Source: Plebeiibacterium sediminum
GTDB lineage: Bacteria; Bacteroidota; Bacteroidia; Bacteroidales; Marinilabiliaceae
Direction: 5' to 3'
DNA: 64,000 bases
NCBI RefSeq assembly: GCF_026013605.1
Contig: NZ_JAPDPJ010000001.1
Span: 248,001-312,000, forward strand
Shown: piece after piece, positions 29,705 through 40,157 of the stretch
How the letters are laid out: each line of letters opens with the position of its first letter
Numbering within the stretch: the first letter of the stretch is position 1
The notes under the pieces: model-generated
What the model saw: only the letters and a program-made list of their open reading frames with translations
Database searches by the model: none
What the model was told of the DNA's origin: nothing
Translations under genes and position numbers: made by a program

Positions 29705-30763
29705 ATGAAATTGAATATTGCTGTATTAGCCGGAGACGGAATTGGTCCGGAAATCGTAGCTCAAGCACAAAAAGCAATTGATGCTGTTGCTACTAAATTT
29801 AACCATGAAGTTGAATATACATCAGCTTTAGTTGGAGCTTGTGCAATTGATCAGGTTGGAAATCCTTATCCAGATGAAACACACGAAATCTGTATGAATT
29901 CAGATGCTGTGTTATTTGGTGCCATTGGTGATCCAAAATTTGATAATGATCCAAAAGCAAAAGTTCGTCCGGAACAAGGATTATTAGCAATGCGTAAAAA
30001 ATTAGGTCTTTACGCAAATATCCGTCCAGTTACTACATTCCCTTCGTTATTAGATAAAAGTCCTTTACGATTAGATATCGTTGAAGGAGCTGATTTAGTA
30101 GTTGTTAGAGAATTAACAGGTGGTATCTATTTTGGTGACAAAGGTCGTTCAGAGGATTTAACAAAAGCTTTTGACAACTGTGTTTACACTAAAGAAGAAA
30201 TTGAAAGAATCCTTAAGTTAGCATTTTCATATGCTGAGAAAAGGGACAAACGCTTAACTGTTGTTGATAAAGCTAATGTTTTAGCTACTTCTCGTTTATG
30301 GAGAGAAACAGCTCAAGAAATGGAGCCTGATTATAAAGACATTGCTGTGGATTATATGTTTGTTGATAATGCTGCTATGCAGTTGATTCAATGGCCAAAG
30401 AAATTTGATGTGATGGTAACAGAAAATATGTTTGGTGATATTATTAGTGATGAAGCATCTGTTATTACAGGTTCTTTAGGTTTATTGCCATCTGCATCAG
30501 TAGGAACACACACTTCAGTATTTGAACCTATTCATGGTTCATACCCACAAGCTGCAGGTAAAGATATTGCAAACCCTGTTGCAACAATTCTATCAGCGGC
30601 TATGTTATTAGAATCTCTTGATTTATTAGAAGAGGCTAAACTTGTTCGTGAAGCTGTTAATAAATCTATAGAAGAAGGTATTGTAACTGAGGATATTAAT
30701 AAAGAAAACGCTTACAAAACATCTGAAGTAGGTGATTGGATTGCAAAGTATATTGCTGGATAA
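29705..30763 (+). CDS. leuB: 3-isopropylmalate dehydrogenase
   Basis: A 352-residue NAD-dependent beta-decarboxylating dehydrogenase that makes 2-ketoisocaproate in leucine synthesis, and probably 2-ketobutyrate from methylmalate. [14 protein letters not shown] is the N-terminal signature. [11 protein letters not shown] is the substrate loop of LeuB, and [24 protein letters not shown] with [18 protein letters not shown] is the C-terminal family signature. It is the last gene of the operon and is followed by a good terminator. Confidence 0.96.
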   Translation: MKLNIAVLAGDGIGPEIVAQAQKAIDAVATKFNHEVEYTSALVGACAIDQVGNPYPDETHEICMNSDAVLFGAIGDPKFDNDPKAKVRPEQGLLAMRKKLGLYANIRPVTTFPSLLDKSPLRLDIVEGADLVVVRELTGGIYFGDKGRSEDLTKAFDNCVYTKEEIERILKLAFSYAEKRDKRLTVVDKANVLATSRLWRETAQEMEPDYKDIAVDYMFVDNAAMQLIQWPKKFDVMVTENMFGDIISDEASVITGSLGLLPSASVGTHTSVFEPIHGSYPQAAGKDIANPVATILSAAMLLESLDLLEEAKLVREAVNKSIEEGIVTEDINKENAYKTSEVGDWIAKYIAG

Positions 30764-30792
30764 TTTATAATCTGCAAAATAAAAAATAATTT

Positions 30793-30826
30793 AAAAGGAT
30801 GGCTTTTTACATAGTCATCCTTTTTT
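30793..30826 (+). terminator. Terminator of the ilv-leu operon
   Basis: AAAAGGATGGCT (30793-30804) pairs with AGTCATCCTTTT (30813-30824) over 12 positions with one G-U. The T-run extends to 30826. Confidence 0.9.
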
Positions 30827-30872
30827 ATTAAATTGTTGGTTCAAAACATTTTATCCAATAATTACTCTCAAT

Positions 30873-31157
30873 ATGAAATATCTTAAACTCACCTGCATTA
30901 TTATTTTCATATTTTTCTTTTTAAGCTCTTGTATACCTGGAGGTGGAAGCTATAATCCTGCAGAACCTGCTGGATTCTTTTCTGGAATTTGGCATGGTTG
31001 GATTGCCCCTTTTTCATTAATTCTAAGCATTTTTAATAAATCTATCTCCATCTACGAAATTAACAATACAGGTTGGTGGTATGATTTTGGTTTTTACATT
31101 TCTATTATTTCAGGATTTGGAGGTATTCAGTTAGCTCGAAAAAAGAGAAATAGTTAA
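30873..31157 (+). CDS. Small membrane lipoprotein of unknown function
   Basis: A 94-residue protein with a hydrophobic N-terminus and lipobox LSSC, then a short Gly/Pro-rich stretch. GFFSGIWHGWIAPFSLI begins a first membrane segment and GWWYDFGFYISIISGFGG a second one. The pattern GIWHG(W/F)IAPFSL...YEINNTGWWYDFGF recurs in small uncharacterised membrane proteins of many bacteria. I know of no assigned function. It lies alone between the leuB terminator and the TPR gene. Confidence 0.7.
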   Translation: MKYLKLTCIIIFIFFFLSSCIPGGGSYNPAEPAGFFSGIWHGWIAPFSLILSIFNKSISIYEINNTGWWYDFGFYISIISGFGGIQLARKKRNS

Positions 31158-31307
31158 TTATACAACCAATTACATCAGTATTATTGTTTGAAAAGTCCGT
31201 GATTGAAAAAAAGAATAGTATTTATAACGGTTTGTTTCTTTCGCTTTTGCTAAAGCCCTAAATTGTTACTATTTTTCAAAATCAGAATTACGTTCAAACC
31301 ATACATA

Positions 31308-32579
31308 ATGCAATATAAATATCTAGTCCTGTTAAACTTGGTTGTATTATTTACAACCTCAATCTTTTCGCAAGAAACATCCAAAGAATATATTCAAAAA
31401 GGCAACGATCTTTACGATGAGCAAAAGTTTGCTGAAGCCATAGAATCCTACAAAATGGTCTCTGAAAATGACTCAAACTATCATTGGATGCTTGCAGAAA
31501 TGGCCATGACATACCTGGCGATGGAAAAATTTGATAGTGCTTCTATCACTGTAGAAAAAGGACTGGTTGAAAAAAGCAATATGCGATGTCATTTATTAAG
31601 AACCAAAGGAACTATTTACGAGTACACTGATAATACTCCAAAATCTATTGAAACCTATCAACAAGCCATAAAAGAGTATCCTTACGAATACTTACTTCAT
31701 TACAATTTAGGCATTTCATATTTAAAGACAGAACAATTTAGTAACGCTCAAAAATGCTTTCAAGAGGCTTTAAGGTGCAATCCATATCATGCATCCAGCC
31801 ATATGCAATTAGGCAAACTGGCAGCAAGACAAAAACAGTACACCAGAGCAATGTTATCATTAGAAACATTTTTAGCACTTGAGCCGGCAAGCAACCGGAG
31901 CAATCCTATCTTGATCTTTATAGAAAATCTATCAAACAATTATATTGATACTACTCAAGGTAATTTCATTGATCCCATAGATAACAATAGTCTATTTGAT
32001 GAAATTGATCATTACATTAGAGCTAAGATTGTATTAACATCCAGATTTCCTCTTTCTATAGATTTTAATGCTTCATTAGTAAAGCAAACAAAAATGCTCA
32101 TGGAAGTTCTTCCTTATAAATCTGACGAAGAAGATTTTTGGGTACAAATGTACTTCCCATTTTTTAAGGCCATAAACGAAGGAAATCATCTAAACCCATT
32201 CTTGTATACTTTATTAAGGTCAACAGGCCAGGAAGTAGTATCAAAATATAATGAAAAACACGAAAAAGAACTCGACGCTTTTTATGAAGCAGGAAGAAGA
32301 TTGGTAAACATAAAAAGAAGTCGTATGGCCAATATTATTGGCGAACCTAAAAAATATATTTTTGATTACTATGATAATGGAAAAGTATATTCCATTGGCA
32401 ACAAGAATAAGGAAGGAAATAATGATGGCGAATGGTGTTATTTTTATGCAAATGCAGAGAAAAAAGAGGAAGGCATTTATATTGATGGAAAGAAATCAGG
32501 TATATGGAAATATTATAATGATAATGGAGTTTTAGCAAAAGAAGAATTGTATAAAAAGGGAAAGTTGATAAAGAAATAA
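31308..32579 (+). CDS. Secreted TPR protein with C-terminal MORN-like repeats
   Basis: About 423 residues from ATG 31308 (a TTG at 31263 is possible but breaks up the signal peptide). A signal peptide ends near TSIFSQ. Residues about 25-200 carry four or five TPR units (for example KGNDLYDEQKFAEAIESYK and LHYNLGISYLKTEQFSNAQKCF). The middle is not recognised. The last 75 residues hold short repeats of the MORN_2 type (GNNDGEWCYFY, GIYIDGKKSGIWKYYNDNG). It is likely a periplasmic or outer-membrane scaffold. The two DUF3857 genes follow on the same strand within 60 and about 100 bases. Confidence 0.78.
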   Translation: MQYKYLVLLNLVVLFTTSIFSQETSKEYIQKGNDLYDEQKFAEAIESYKMVSENDSNYHWMLAEMAMTYLAMEKFDSASITVEKGLVEKSNMRCHLLRTKGTIYEYTDNTPKSIETYQQAIKEYPYEYLLHYNLGISYLKTEQFSNAQKCFQEALRCNPYHASSHMQLGKLAARQKQYTRAMLSLETFLALEPASNRSNPILIFIENLSNNYIDTTQGNFIDPIDNNSLFDEIDHYIRAKIVLTSRFPLSIDFNASLVKQTKMLMEVLPYKSDEEDFWVQMYFPFFKAINEGNHLNPFLYTLLRSTGQEVVSKYNEKHEKELDAFYEAGRRLVNIKRSRMANIIGEPKKYIFDYYDNGKVYSIGNKNKEGNNDGEWCYFYANAEKKEEGIYIDGKKSGIWKYYNDNGVLAKEELYKKGKLIKK

Positions 32580-32635
32580 TCCTTACATGCAATCTTAAAA
32601 TTATCAACTTCAAATCATAATAAAACAATTCGCAA

Positions 32636-34567
32636 ATGAGCTATAATAATTCCATACACAAAATAATTTATCTGTTTATTTTTCTCACATTCATATGTAA
32701 TAATGTATTCTCTGAATCAAACGAAAAATATAACAATTACCATGGAGTAATATCCCAGCTTAAATACACCTATCTTATTGATATTGCAGATGACTCATTG
32801 GTAATTACTCAAACAAACACAAAAGAAGTTTTAATAACAAATCAGAACTCAAAGGCTTTTACAAAAGACTACATATTTTCTAATGCTTTTACTTCAATAT
32901 CTGATATTGAAGCTTTTTCAATGATTCCTAAAGAAAATAGTTATGAAAAGTATAAAGTGGATCAATTTCAAGAAACCAATAGCACTGATGGAAGTATATT
33001 TTATGACGATTCAAAAACAATACAATTTTCATATCCTTCATTACAAAAGGGTGCAAAAACATTTTTAAAATATACCATTAACTATAAAAATCCCCGATTT
33101 CTTAGAAGTTGTTATCTTCAATCATTCTTGCCTGTTGAAAATGCTAAAGTTGTAATAAAAGTTCATAAAGATGTTGACCTTGGTTTTAAATTGTTTAATG
33201 AAAAAGTTACACCTATATCCTATAAAACCTATAAAAAAGGCAAGTACATTTATCACGAATGGGAAACCAAAGATGTTGCCCCATACCATTATGCTTCAGG
33301 TAACTATTTTGGCATTAATTACTTTAGCCCACATATTGAGTTCTATATTAAACAGACCAATATAAAGAAGAGTATTACAGAATATTTTGGCACACCAGAA
33401 TTACTTTACAATTTTTATTACGATTTTGTAAAAGACATTAATAAGGAAATACCTGCAGAGTTAATAAATAAGGTAAAGGAAATTACTGAAGGACTAAATG
33501 AGATAGACAAAGCCAAAGCTATTTATTACTGGATTCACCAAAACATTAAATATGTTGCCTATGAACAAGGCTATGCTGGCTTTATACCCGCTGAAGCATC
33601 TGAGGTTTTTAATAAACGATATGGTGATTGTAAAGGAATGTCGAGTCTTATAAAAACAATGATGGATATAGCTGGTTTACCAACTTATTTAACCTGGGTT
33701 GGAACCAGACATATTCCTTATAAATATAGTGAACTTACGCTACCCTCGGTCGACAACCATATGATCGCTACTCAATTTGTAAATGATTCACTGATCATTC
33801 TTGATGGTACTTTTAAATATCTTGATTACGGTGTTTATCCATATCACATTCAGGGAAAACAAATATTAATAGGCAAGGGACCTGATGAATTTAAAATTCT
33901 GAATGTACCAGTTTCACCAGCAAGTTATAGTGTTATAACTGATTCAGTAACCATACAAATGAAGGATAATCTGATACAAGGTGAAGGAAAAGTTGAGTAC
34001 AAAGGTTTTAATAAAGTTGAACTTGCTTACACTATGGATGGTGTAAAACCTGATAATTATATAAAAACATATTCCCGAATATTTAACAAGGGGAATAACA
34101 AGTATAAAGTTACCACGCAAACAACATCTCATTTATTTGAATACGATGTTCCTGCAAATGTGGATTATAGTTTTGAAATAAATGATTATTTAAAATCCTA
34201 TAAGGATGAGATTTATATTAATCTAAACCTTGACAAGGTCTATCAGGGTATGTTAATTGATACTTTGGGTACCATAACACCAATGCAAAATGACTTTTAT
34301 TGTACACAAAAATTTGTTACACGATTAATCATTCCCGAAGGATATGAGGTTACGTATATTCCCAAAGATGGAGCATATACCAATAAGGAATTTAGCTTTA
34401 ATCTCACCTATCGTAAAGAAGAAAATGCTATAATTTTAGAAAAAGAGTACATCTTAAACTTCTTTACTTTATTAGAAGATAAAATTCCGGAATGGAACAA
34501 CATGATTAATGCATTGAATAAAAATTATAGAAGAACAATTGTTCTTAAGAAAATAAACGAACAATAA
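32636..34567 (+). CDS. DUF3857 / transglutaminase-like protein with intact triad
   Basis: A 643-residue exported protein with an N-terminal signal peptide. The N-terminal half is the beta-rich DUF3857 domain, and the middle is a transglutaminase-like fold. The triad is intact: Cys332 in YGDCKGMSSL, His375 in VDNHMIA and Asp390 in ILDGT. The C-terminal third is beta-rich and unassigned. It probably acts on peptide bonds or cross-links in the periplasm; the substrate is unknown. The next gene encodes a protein of the same length and layout that lacks the triad, so the two may form a complex of enzyme and partner. Confidence 0.82.
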   Translation: MSYNNSIHKIIYLFIFLTFICNNVFSESNEKYNNYHGVISQLKYTYLIDIADDSLVITQTNTKEVLITNQNSKAFTKDYIFSNAFTSISDIEAFSMIPKENSYEKYKVDQFQETNSTDGSIFYDDSKTIQFSYPSLQKGAKTFLKYTINYKNPRFLRSCYLQSFLPVENAKVVIKVHKDVDLGFKLFNEKVTPISYKTYKKGKYIYHEWETKDVAPYHYASGNYFGINYFSPHIEFYIKQTNIKKSITEYFGTPELLYNFYYDFVKDINKEIPAELINKVKEITEGLNEIDKAKAIYYWIHQNIKYVAYEQGYAGFIPAEASEVFNKRYGDCKGMSSLIKTMMDIAGLPTYLTWVGTRHIPYKYSELTLPSVDNHMIATQFVNDSLIILDGTFKYLDYGVYPYHIQGKQILIGKGPDEFKILNVPVSPASYSVITDSVTIQMKDNLIQGEGKVEYKGFNKVELAYTMDGVKPDNYIKTYSRIFNKGNNKYKVTTQTTSHLFEYDVPANVDYSFEINDYLKSYKDEIYINLNLDKVYQGMLIDTLGTITPMQNDFYCTQKFVTRLIIPEGYEVTYIPKDGAYTNKEFSFNLTYRKEENAIILEKEYILNFFTLLEDKIPEWNNMINALNKNYRRTIVLKKINEQ

Positions 34568-34682
34568 TTGAACTATTAATTTGAAATAAACATAAAACCA
34601 TGCAACGCGATTACCTAAATGATCTGAAACTGGGATTATAAAGCCGTAAACTCGCGTAAGTTTCACATGAAATTAAATACCA

Positions 34683-36614
34683 ATGAAAAATGTAATCATA
34701 CTTATTAGCCTATTATTATCTGCAAATATATATTCTCAGACTAATTATTCCTGGTCTGCAAAACCTGTGTTTTCAACTATTGCAACAGAAAATAAAGATG
34801 AAAATGTAATTGGCATATTCTTTCATGAGAAATATGAGTATGAATATGCTGATGATGGAGAATTACAGATGATTCATACACTTCATAAAAAGTTTCGATT
34901 AAATAACGATGATGCCATAGATCAGTTCAATAAAATATCAGTTAGCCTTAATAATGTAATTGAATTGATTGATATAAAGGCAAGAACTATTAAACCTAAT
35001 GGAAAAACCATTGAGTTTGATAAAAACAACATCAAAGAGATAAAGGATGAAGATAGCCACAATAGCTATAAAATATTTGCCATTGACGGGATTGAAAAAG
35101 GAGATGACGTAGAATATATGGTGATACGAAAAATGGAAGGCTCTAATTTTGGTCGAACATTTTTTCAATATTCATTTCCTTTACAATTAGCAACCTTTGA
35201 AATTATCAGTCCTAAAAACTTAATTTACGATGTTAAAGGATACAATGGATTTCCCAATGCCTCTCTTTCTGAATTAGATGAAAATCACAACTCATTTAAA
35301 TGTGAACAAAAGGATATTCCATCCATAAAAAATGAAAAGTTCTCGTATTTAGAACCAAGAAAACAACGTATTGAATACCGGTTAAACTACAATACAGCAA
35401 TTAATAAAGCCCAACGTCTTACATGGGATGATGCAGCAATTCGTGTTTACGAAACTATGTATCTTGGCGATTATAATGAGATAATTGATAAATGGATTCA
35501 ACTTGCCAATATTGATACAACATCCGAAATTGCCAAGATAAAATCATTGGAGCAATTCATCAAAACCAATATCTATGTGGAAGATTTTAATGCCCCCGAA
35601 TTATCAGACCTTGAATTTATTTATGAAAATAAGGTAGCAGGTACACGAGGTGATGTAAAACTATATGCCAACATGCTAAAGCAACTAGGCATTGAACATA
35701 ACCTGGTTTTAACTTCAGAAAGAGACGATGTGAAATTTGATGCTGATTTCCAGAGTTGGAATTTTCTGGATAAGTACCTCATCTACTTCCCTAAAGATGA
35801 CACTTACCTGGATCCTTCTATCCATGCCTATAGACTAGGTACAGTTAATAGTGCCCTGACTGCCACGGATGGGCTTTTTATTGTTCCTGTAAAGATTGGC
35901 GATTTTGAATCCGCTATAGGTAAAATAAAGTATATTGAACCAACTCCAGATACATTGAATTATGACAATATGGTTATAGATATTCAACTTGACATTGATA
36001 ACAATACTACTAAAATTAAAACAGAAAGAGGATTGAATGGACTAAGCGGAGGATATATCAGTAACTTTATTGGATTAATGGATGCAGAGCAAAAGCAAAA
36101 TACTTTAAAGCAAATTACATCAACAAAAGCTCCAAATCCAATATATAATGCTTTAGAAATAAGGGAAACGAGTGATAAAGAGCCCATAAAAAACTCAGAA
36201 TTTATCATTTACTCCGATTTATCTACAGATGCCTTTCTTGAAAATGCAGGTAATAAAATACTATTTAATATTGGGGAAAGCATAGGTCCACAAACAGAAA
36301 TGTATTTTGAAGAAAACAGGACTTCAAATGCAGAAAACGATTGGAACCGAATGTACATTCGAGAAATCACTTTTCATGTACCGGAAGGATATAAAATAAT
36401 TAATCCTGAAGTTACAAAAATGAGTATTGTTCAGGATAGTATTTACGGGTTTGTTTCTGATTATGTTTATAATGGTGATATTTATTCTGTCAGAATAAAG
36501 GAATACTATAAAAACATCATGGTTAAGCCCGAAGAATTTGAAGGTTTTAAAAATGTAATTAATGCTGCTGCAGACTTTAATAAAGCAGTATTAGTATTAC
36601 AAGAAGAAGACTAA
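34683..36614 (+). CDS. DUF3857 protein with degenerate transglutaminase core (pseudoenzyme)
   Basis: A 643-residue protein with a signal peptide (MKNVIILISLLLSANIYSQ) and a clear DUF3857 N-terminal domain (LIDIKARTIKPNGKTIEFD). The transglutaminase-like region aligns with that of the preceding gene through MLKQLGI. The Cys position is Thr321 (AGTRGDVKLY), the His segment reads WNFLDKYLIYF without His, and only the Asp of YLDPS remains. It is therefore expected to be inactive as a protease or transglutaminase and may bind substrate or regulate its neighbour. The gene ends 4 bases from the stop codon of the convergent signalling operon. Confidence 0.78.
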   Translation: MKNVIILISLLLSANIYSQTNYSWSAKPVFSTIATENKDENVIGIFFHEKYEYEYADDGELQMIHTLHKKFRLNNDDAIDQFNKISVSLNNVIELIDIKARTIKPNGKTIEFDKNNIKEIKDEDSHNSYKIFAIDGIEKGDDVEYMVIRKMEGSNFGRTFFQYSFPLQLATFEIISPKNLIYDVKGYNGFPNASLSELDENHNSFKCEQKDIPSIKNEKFSYLEPRKQRIEYRLNYNTAINKAQRLTWDDAAIRVYETMYLGDYNEIIDKWIQLANIDTTSEIAKIKSLEQFIKTNIYVEDFNAPELSDLEFIYENKVAGTRGDVKLYANMLKQLGIEHNLVLTSERDDVKFDADFQSWNFLDKYLIYFPKDDTYLDPSIHAYRLGTVNSALTATDGLFIVPVKIGDFESAIGKIKYIEPTPDTLNYDNMVIDIQLDIDNNTTKIKTERGLNGLSGGYISNFIGLMDAEQKQNTLKQITSTKAPNPIYNALEIRETSDKEPIKNSEFIIYSDLSTDAFLENAGNKILFNIGESIGPQTEMYFEENRTSNAENDWNRMYIREITFHVPEGYKIINPEVTKMSIVQDSIYGFVSDYVYNGDIYSVRIKEYYKNIMVKPEEFEGFKNVINAAADFNKAVLVLQEED

Positions 36615-36618
36615 CAAC

Positions 36619-39600
36619 TTAAACTAATTTATTCTGATCTTGTAATCTTTGGCGCTCAACTAAAATCCATGCAGTTTCAAGAAGCAGCATAACCTGCTCA
36701 ACATGAAACTTAGAATATTGATTTGTTTTACTTCCTAACCAGAAGATAGAAACAACCTTATCATTTTCTAATACAGGGATTGCAATGGATTTATAAGCTC
36801 CAAATTTATCTGCAGTTTCTTCTTTAATAAAAGGATAACTCGACTTAGGATCATTAATAATAACAGCTTCCTTTAAACGCACAGCTCTACTTAAACAATC
36901 CAAATTATTTATATTATTTCCACTATCAAACGTAAGTGATAATCTAACATCATTGGAAAAATTATTCAGAACAAATAAATTTTTGTCCTCATCATAATGA
37001 TATACAGCTCCAGTATCACTTTGTGTATAGTCAATCACCTGTTTTAAGGTAAAATCAAGCAAATCGTTGATAGAGTTTGCAGAATAGTGTATGATGTTTT
37101 CCAAACCTATAAATCTTTGGTTTACTTTACGTAATTGATATTCTGCCTCAACTGCTTTAGTTGTATCAATAATAATTATATGAAGCATCTTTTTGTGATC
37201 AACATCAATAAGGCTTAAATAAATATCAACATTTCGGATTTCACCAGACTTTAATTTATGCTTTGTACTAAAATAGTTTTTCCCTTTTTCAAGTGCTACT
37301 CTTATCTTAACTCTCAGTTCATCAAAACTCAATACTGCAATATCAAGACCTGTTAATTTCAGAAACTCCTCCTTTGTATAACCATAAAACAATATGGCAG
37401 AATCATTTACATCAACAATTTGTAGAGTTGCAGGATTAACTAAAACCATGATCGTTCTACTCTTATCGAAAATGGTTTTAAAGCGTTTTTCACTTTCAAT
37501 AACCTTTAACTCGGCTTCTTTTCTTGAGGTTATATCAAGATGTATTCCACACATCCTTAAAGGCTTACCCAATCCTGTCCATTCCATGATATCACCCCGG
37601 GCATGTAACCACAAATAATTTCCATTTTTATGCTTTTGCCTATACTCAACATCATAGTAATCAATTTCACGGCTAAACACCTTACCTAATGTTGAACTAA
37701 TTCTAATAATGTCATCTTCATGTAGTGATTTCATCCATTCACGATAAGACAAGATCCCTACTTCGTCTTTTTTATATCCAATAATGTTTGCCCAACGCTC
37801 ATTAATTACAATCTCATCCTTTTCAATATCCCAGTCCCAGGTTCCAGCTTTTGTTCCTTCAAGCACATAACTAATTCTTTCCCGTTCGGCCATTAATTCT
37901 TTCTCGGCCTTTAATGTTTCTGTTACATCCTTAAATATAGCTCCAAAAAATCCTGTTTTAGGGCAAAAAACATGTACATCATAAGATTTACCTAACTTTG
38001 AAGAATGATCTAGAAAATAATCTGATTGCCCTGTTAAAGCTACCTTTCCATACCTGTCAATCCAAGTCAATTTAATTCCGGGAAATAGTTCTGTAGCTTT
38101 CTTACCTACTAAATCTTCATATCTAAGCCCAACATTTTTCAGAAAAACGGGATTAACATCTCGATAAATAAAATCAGTTGGATTATCATTATCATCAGTA
38201 ATAATTTCATGCAAAGCAAATGCTTCGTTTATATTATTAAATAACAGACGATACTTTTCCTCACTTTCAATTAGTTGTTGGGTTTTCTCTTCCAGAGCTT
38301 TATAATTTCTCTTTACTATATCTTCCGACTTAATTAAAGCTTCGTTTTTTAGAATTAACTCCTCACTAATAGTTTTATATTCTTCATAAAGTGATAGATT
38401 TTCCTCAATCTGAGCTTTAAGATTTTCTTCATAATGATATCTGGACGTCAAATCTTCATGCGAACCTATCATCCGATAAGCTTTACCGTTACTATCACGC
38501 ATCATTAACCCCTGGGACAAAATATTTTTCAGTTTTCCATTTTTATGCTTCATTCTGAATTCTGTCCTGTAAATGACACTTTCACCTTTAATATACTTAT
38601 CTATATGAGCTAGTGCCTCATTAACATCTTCCTCATACATATTATCTTTCCAGGTTTCGAATACATTAAGTAATTCATCATCTTCATAACCTAATATTTG
38701 TTTCCATACAGGTGAAAAATAAACTTCATTAGTAATTAAGTTCCAATCCCAAACTCCATTATTTGATGCTTCAGCAGCAAGTTTAAATCGCTCTTCGCTA
38801 ATTTCAAATGCTCGATTGCTTTCTGCTAGTTCTTCAAGGTTTGCTCTAAGTTCTTCCTCCGCAGCCAGTAAATCATTATTCTTAGTATTTAACTCTTCAT
38901 TAATAGATTGATACTGTTCGTTTAAACTTACATATTCCTCGTTAAGAGATTGATACTCACTAACCTGATCAACAAGATCTTTCTGGGCCTTTCTTTTTCG
39001 TCTAACATTGATAATTAACAGAACAATAATTGCTAATTGCACTAATAAAAAACATAAGATTAAAATGATTGTTTTTCGATATTTATAAAAAACATTATCA
39101 GGCATATTTATAATAACACTTGTTGAAGGTAACAGACTTTTATCAACATTATACTTTTCTAGTTCGTAATAATCAAATTCATAATGATTAAGACTCTCGT
39201 ACTGAACTTTAATATTACTGATATCCTCACCATATAACAACCTTGAGACAATAATAGCAGCACTCTTTCCCTGCTCATAGTGAGAAACTAATTTACCGCC
39301 TAAAATACCTCGTCCCATGCCATGCTGAAACAGATGAAATAAAGGTGATTTTAAATGAGCCTTTACTAATTTTAAGCTAGAGTAGAAATCCATAGTATTT
39401 CCATTCTTATCTTGCAAGGCTGAAAGTAATAATACAGGAACTTCTTCATCAACTTGTTGTAATACATATCCCATTTCTTCGAAGGAAAAATTCTCTAATG
39501 AAACTGTAAAAACCTCGACCCCTTCATATTTTTTAATAACATCTGTAAAATTTTCTAAATCAACCTTACCGGTTTTAGTTGCATCAGAAATAACATACAG

Positions 39601-40107
39601 CTGTTTTTTTTCAGGAAATAGCTTAAGCATTACATTAATGGTTTCTTCCATAGAAACCATTTCTCCTACACCTGTAATTAATGGATTTTGATTTTGAATT
39701 ATAGCTTTATTAATATCATTAACCCCTAAAAAAACAATTGGGACGCCCTTAAATAGTCTCTCTTGTCTTTGTAAAATAAAGTCTAATGCATTATCGTCAC
39801 TAACTATAATCGCCTTATACTTTAAACCTTTACTTAACTTATGTGATAGTAACTGGCCATTCAGTTTATATATAATTGAATCATTAAATCGTTTGGAGTC
39901 CAAGGATTCTATATCTAACTGAATTTCCAAAGAATCAAGAACAGATTTTATTCCTTCTATTTGCTGAAAATAGGTTGGAAAACTGGAATTATAGGAACTT
40001 ATTAACAGTACTCTATCTGTATTTGAAGCCCATACCTGATAGGTAAAAGCAACTTGAATAAAGATAACAATCCAAACAAGTTTATTTCTGTATATTTCTT
40101 TTATCAT
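36619..40107 (-). CDS. Multi-PAS sensor with periplasmic substrate-binding-like domain and no kinase
   Basis: A 1162-residue membrane sensor. A signal or anchor helix comes first. Residues about 30-330 resemble an ABC-type substrate-binding protein (VLLISSYNSSFPTYFQQIEG, VPIVFLGVNDI), and a membrane segment lies at about 345-368. A long coiled coil follows, then four PAS domains at roughly 435-560, 615-730, 750-880 and 885-1000 (several ending in LDITSRKEAE-type linkers), and a GAF domain at about 1000-1155. The protein stops right after GAF: no HisKA, HATPase, GGDEF, EAL or HTH is present. It probably signals through the kinase and regulator genes upstream in the same operon. It is last in the operon. 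Confidence 0.85.
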   Translation of the reverse strand: MIKEIYRNKLVWIVIFIQVAFTYQVWASNTDRVLLISSYNSSFPTYFQQIEGIKSVLDSLEIQLDIESLDSKRFNDSIIYKLNGQLLSHKLSKGLKYKAIIVSDDNALDFILQRQERLFKGVPIVFLGVNDINKAIIQNQNPLITGVGEMVSMEETINVMLKLFPEKKQLYVISDATKTGKVDLENFTDVIKKYEGVEVFTVSLENFSFEEMGYVLQQVDEEVPVLLLSALQDKNGNTMDFYSSLKLVKAHLKSPLFHLFQHGMGRGILGGKLVSHYEQGKSAAIIVSRLLYGEDISNIKVQYESLNHYEFDYYELEKYNVDKSLLPSTSVIINMPDNVFYKYRKTIILILCFLLVQLAIIVLLIINVRRKRKAQKDLVDQVSEYQSLNEEYVSLNEQYQSINEELNTKNNDLLAAEEELRANLEELAESNRAFEISEERFKLAAEASNNGVWDWNLITNEVYFSPVWKQILGYEDDELLNVFETWKDNMYEEDVNEALAHIDKYIKGESVIYRTEFRMKHKNGKLKNILSQGLMMRDSNGKAYRMIGSHEDLTSRYHYEENLKAQIEENLSLYEEYKTISEELILKNEALIKSEDIVKRNYKALEEKTQQLIESEEKYRLLFNNINEAFALHEIITDDNDNPTDFIYRDVNPVFLKNVGLRYEDLVGKKATELFPGIKLTWIDRYGKVALTGQSDYFLDHSSKLGKSYDVHVFCPKTGFFGAIFKDVTETLKAEKELMAERERISYVLEGTKAGTWDWDIEKDEIVINERWANIIGYKKDEVGILSYREWMKSLHEDDIIRISSTLGKVFSREIDYYDVEYRQKHKNGNYLWLHARGDIMEWTGLGKPLRMCGIHLDITSRKEAELKVIESEKRFKTIFDKSRTIMVLVNPATLQIVDVNDSAILFYGYTKEEFLKLTGLDIAVLSFDELRVKIRVALEKGKNYFSTKHKLKSGEIRNVDIYLSLIDVDHKKMLHIIIIDTTKAVEAEYQLRKVNQRFIGLENIIHYSANSINDLLDFTLKQVIDYTQSDTGAVYHYDEDKNLFVLNNFSNDVRLSLTFDSGNNINNLDCLSRAVRLKEAVIINDPKSSYPFIKEETADKFGAYKSIAIPVLENDKVVSIFWLGSKTNQYSKFHVEQVMLLLETAWILVERQRLQDQNKLV

Positions 40108-40157
40108 TTACATCAAACAAAGTTCAACAAAACTGAATCTAGATTGTATAACTCTTT

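Noticed and set aside
34568-34682. Short ATG frame (13 codons) between the two DUF3857 genes
   Set aside because: No conserved feature, no hairpin and no regulatory amino-acid bias were seen.
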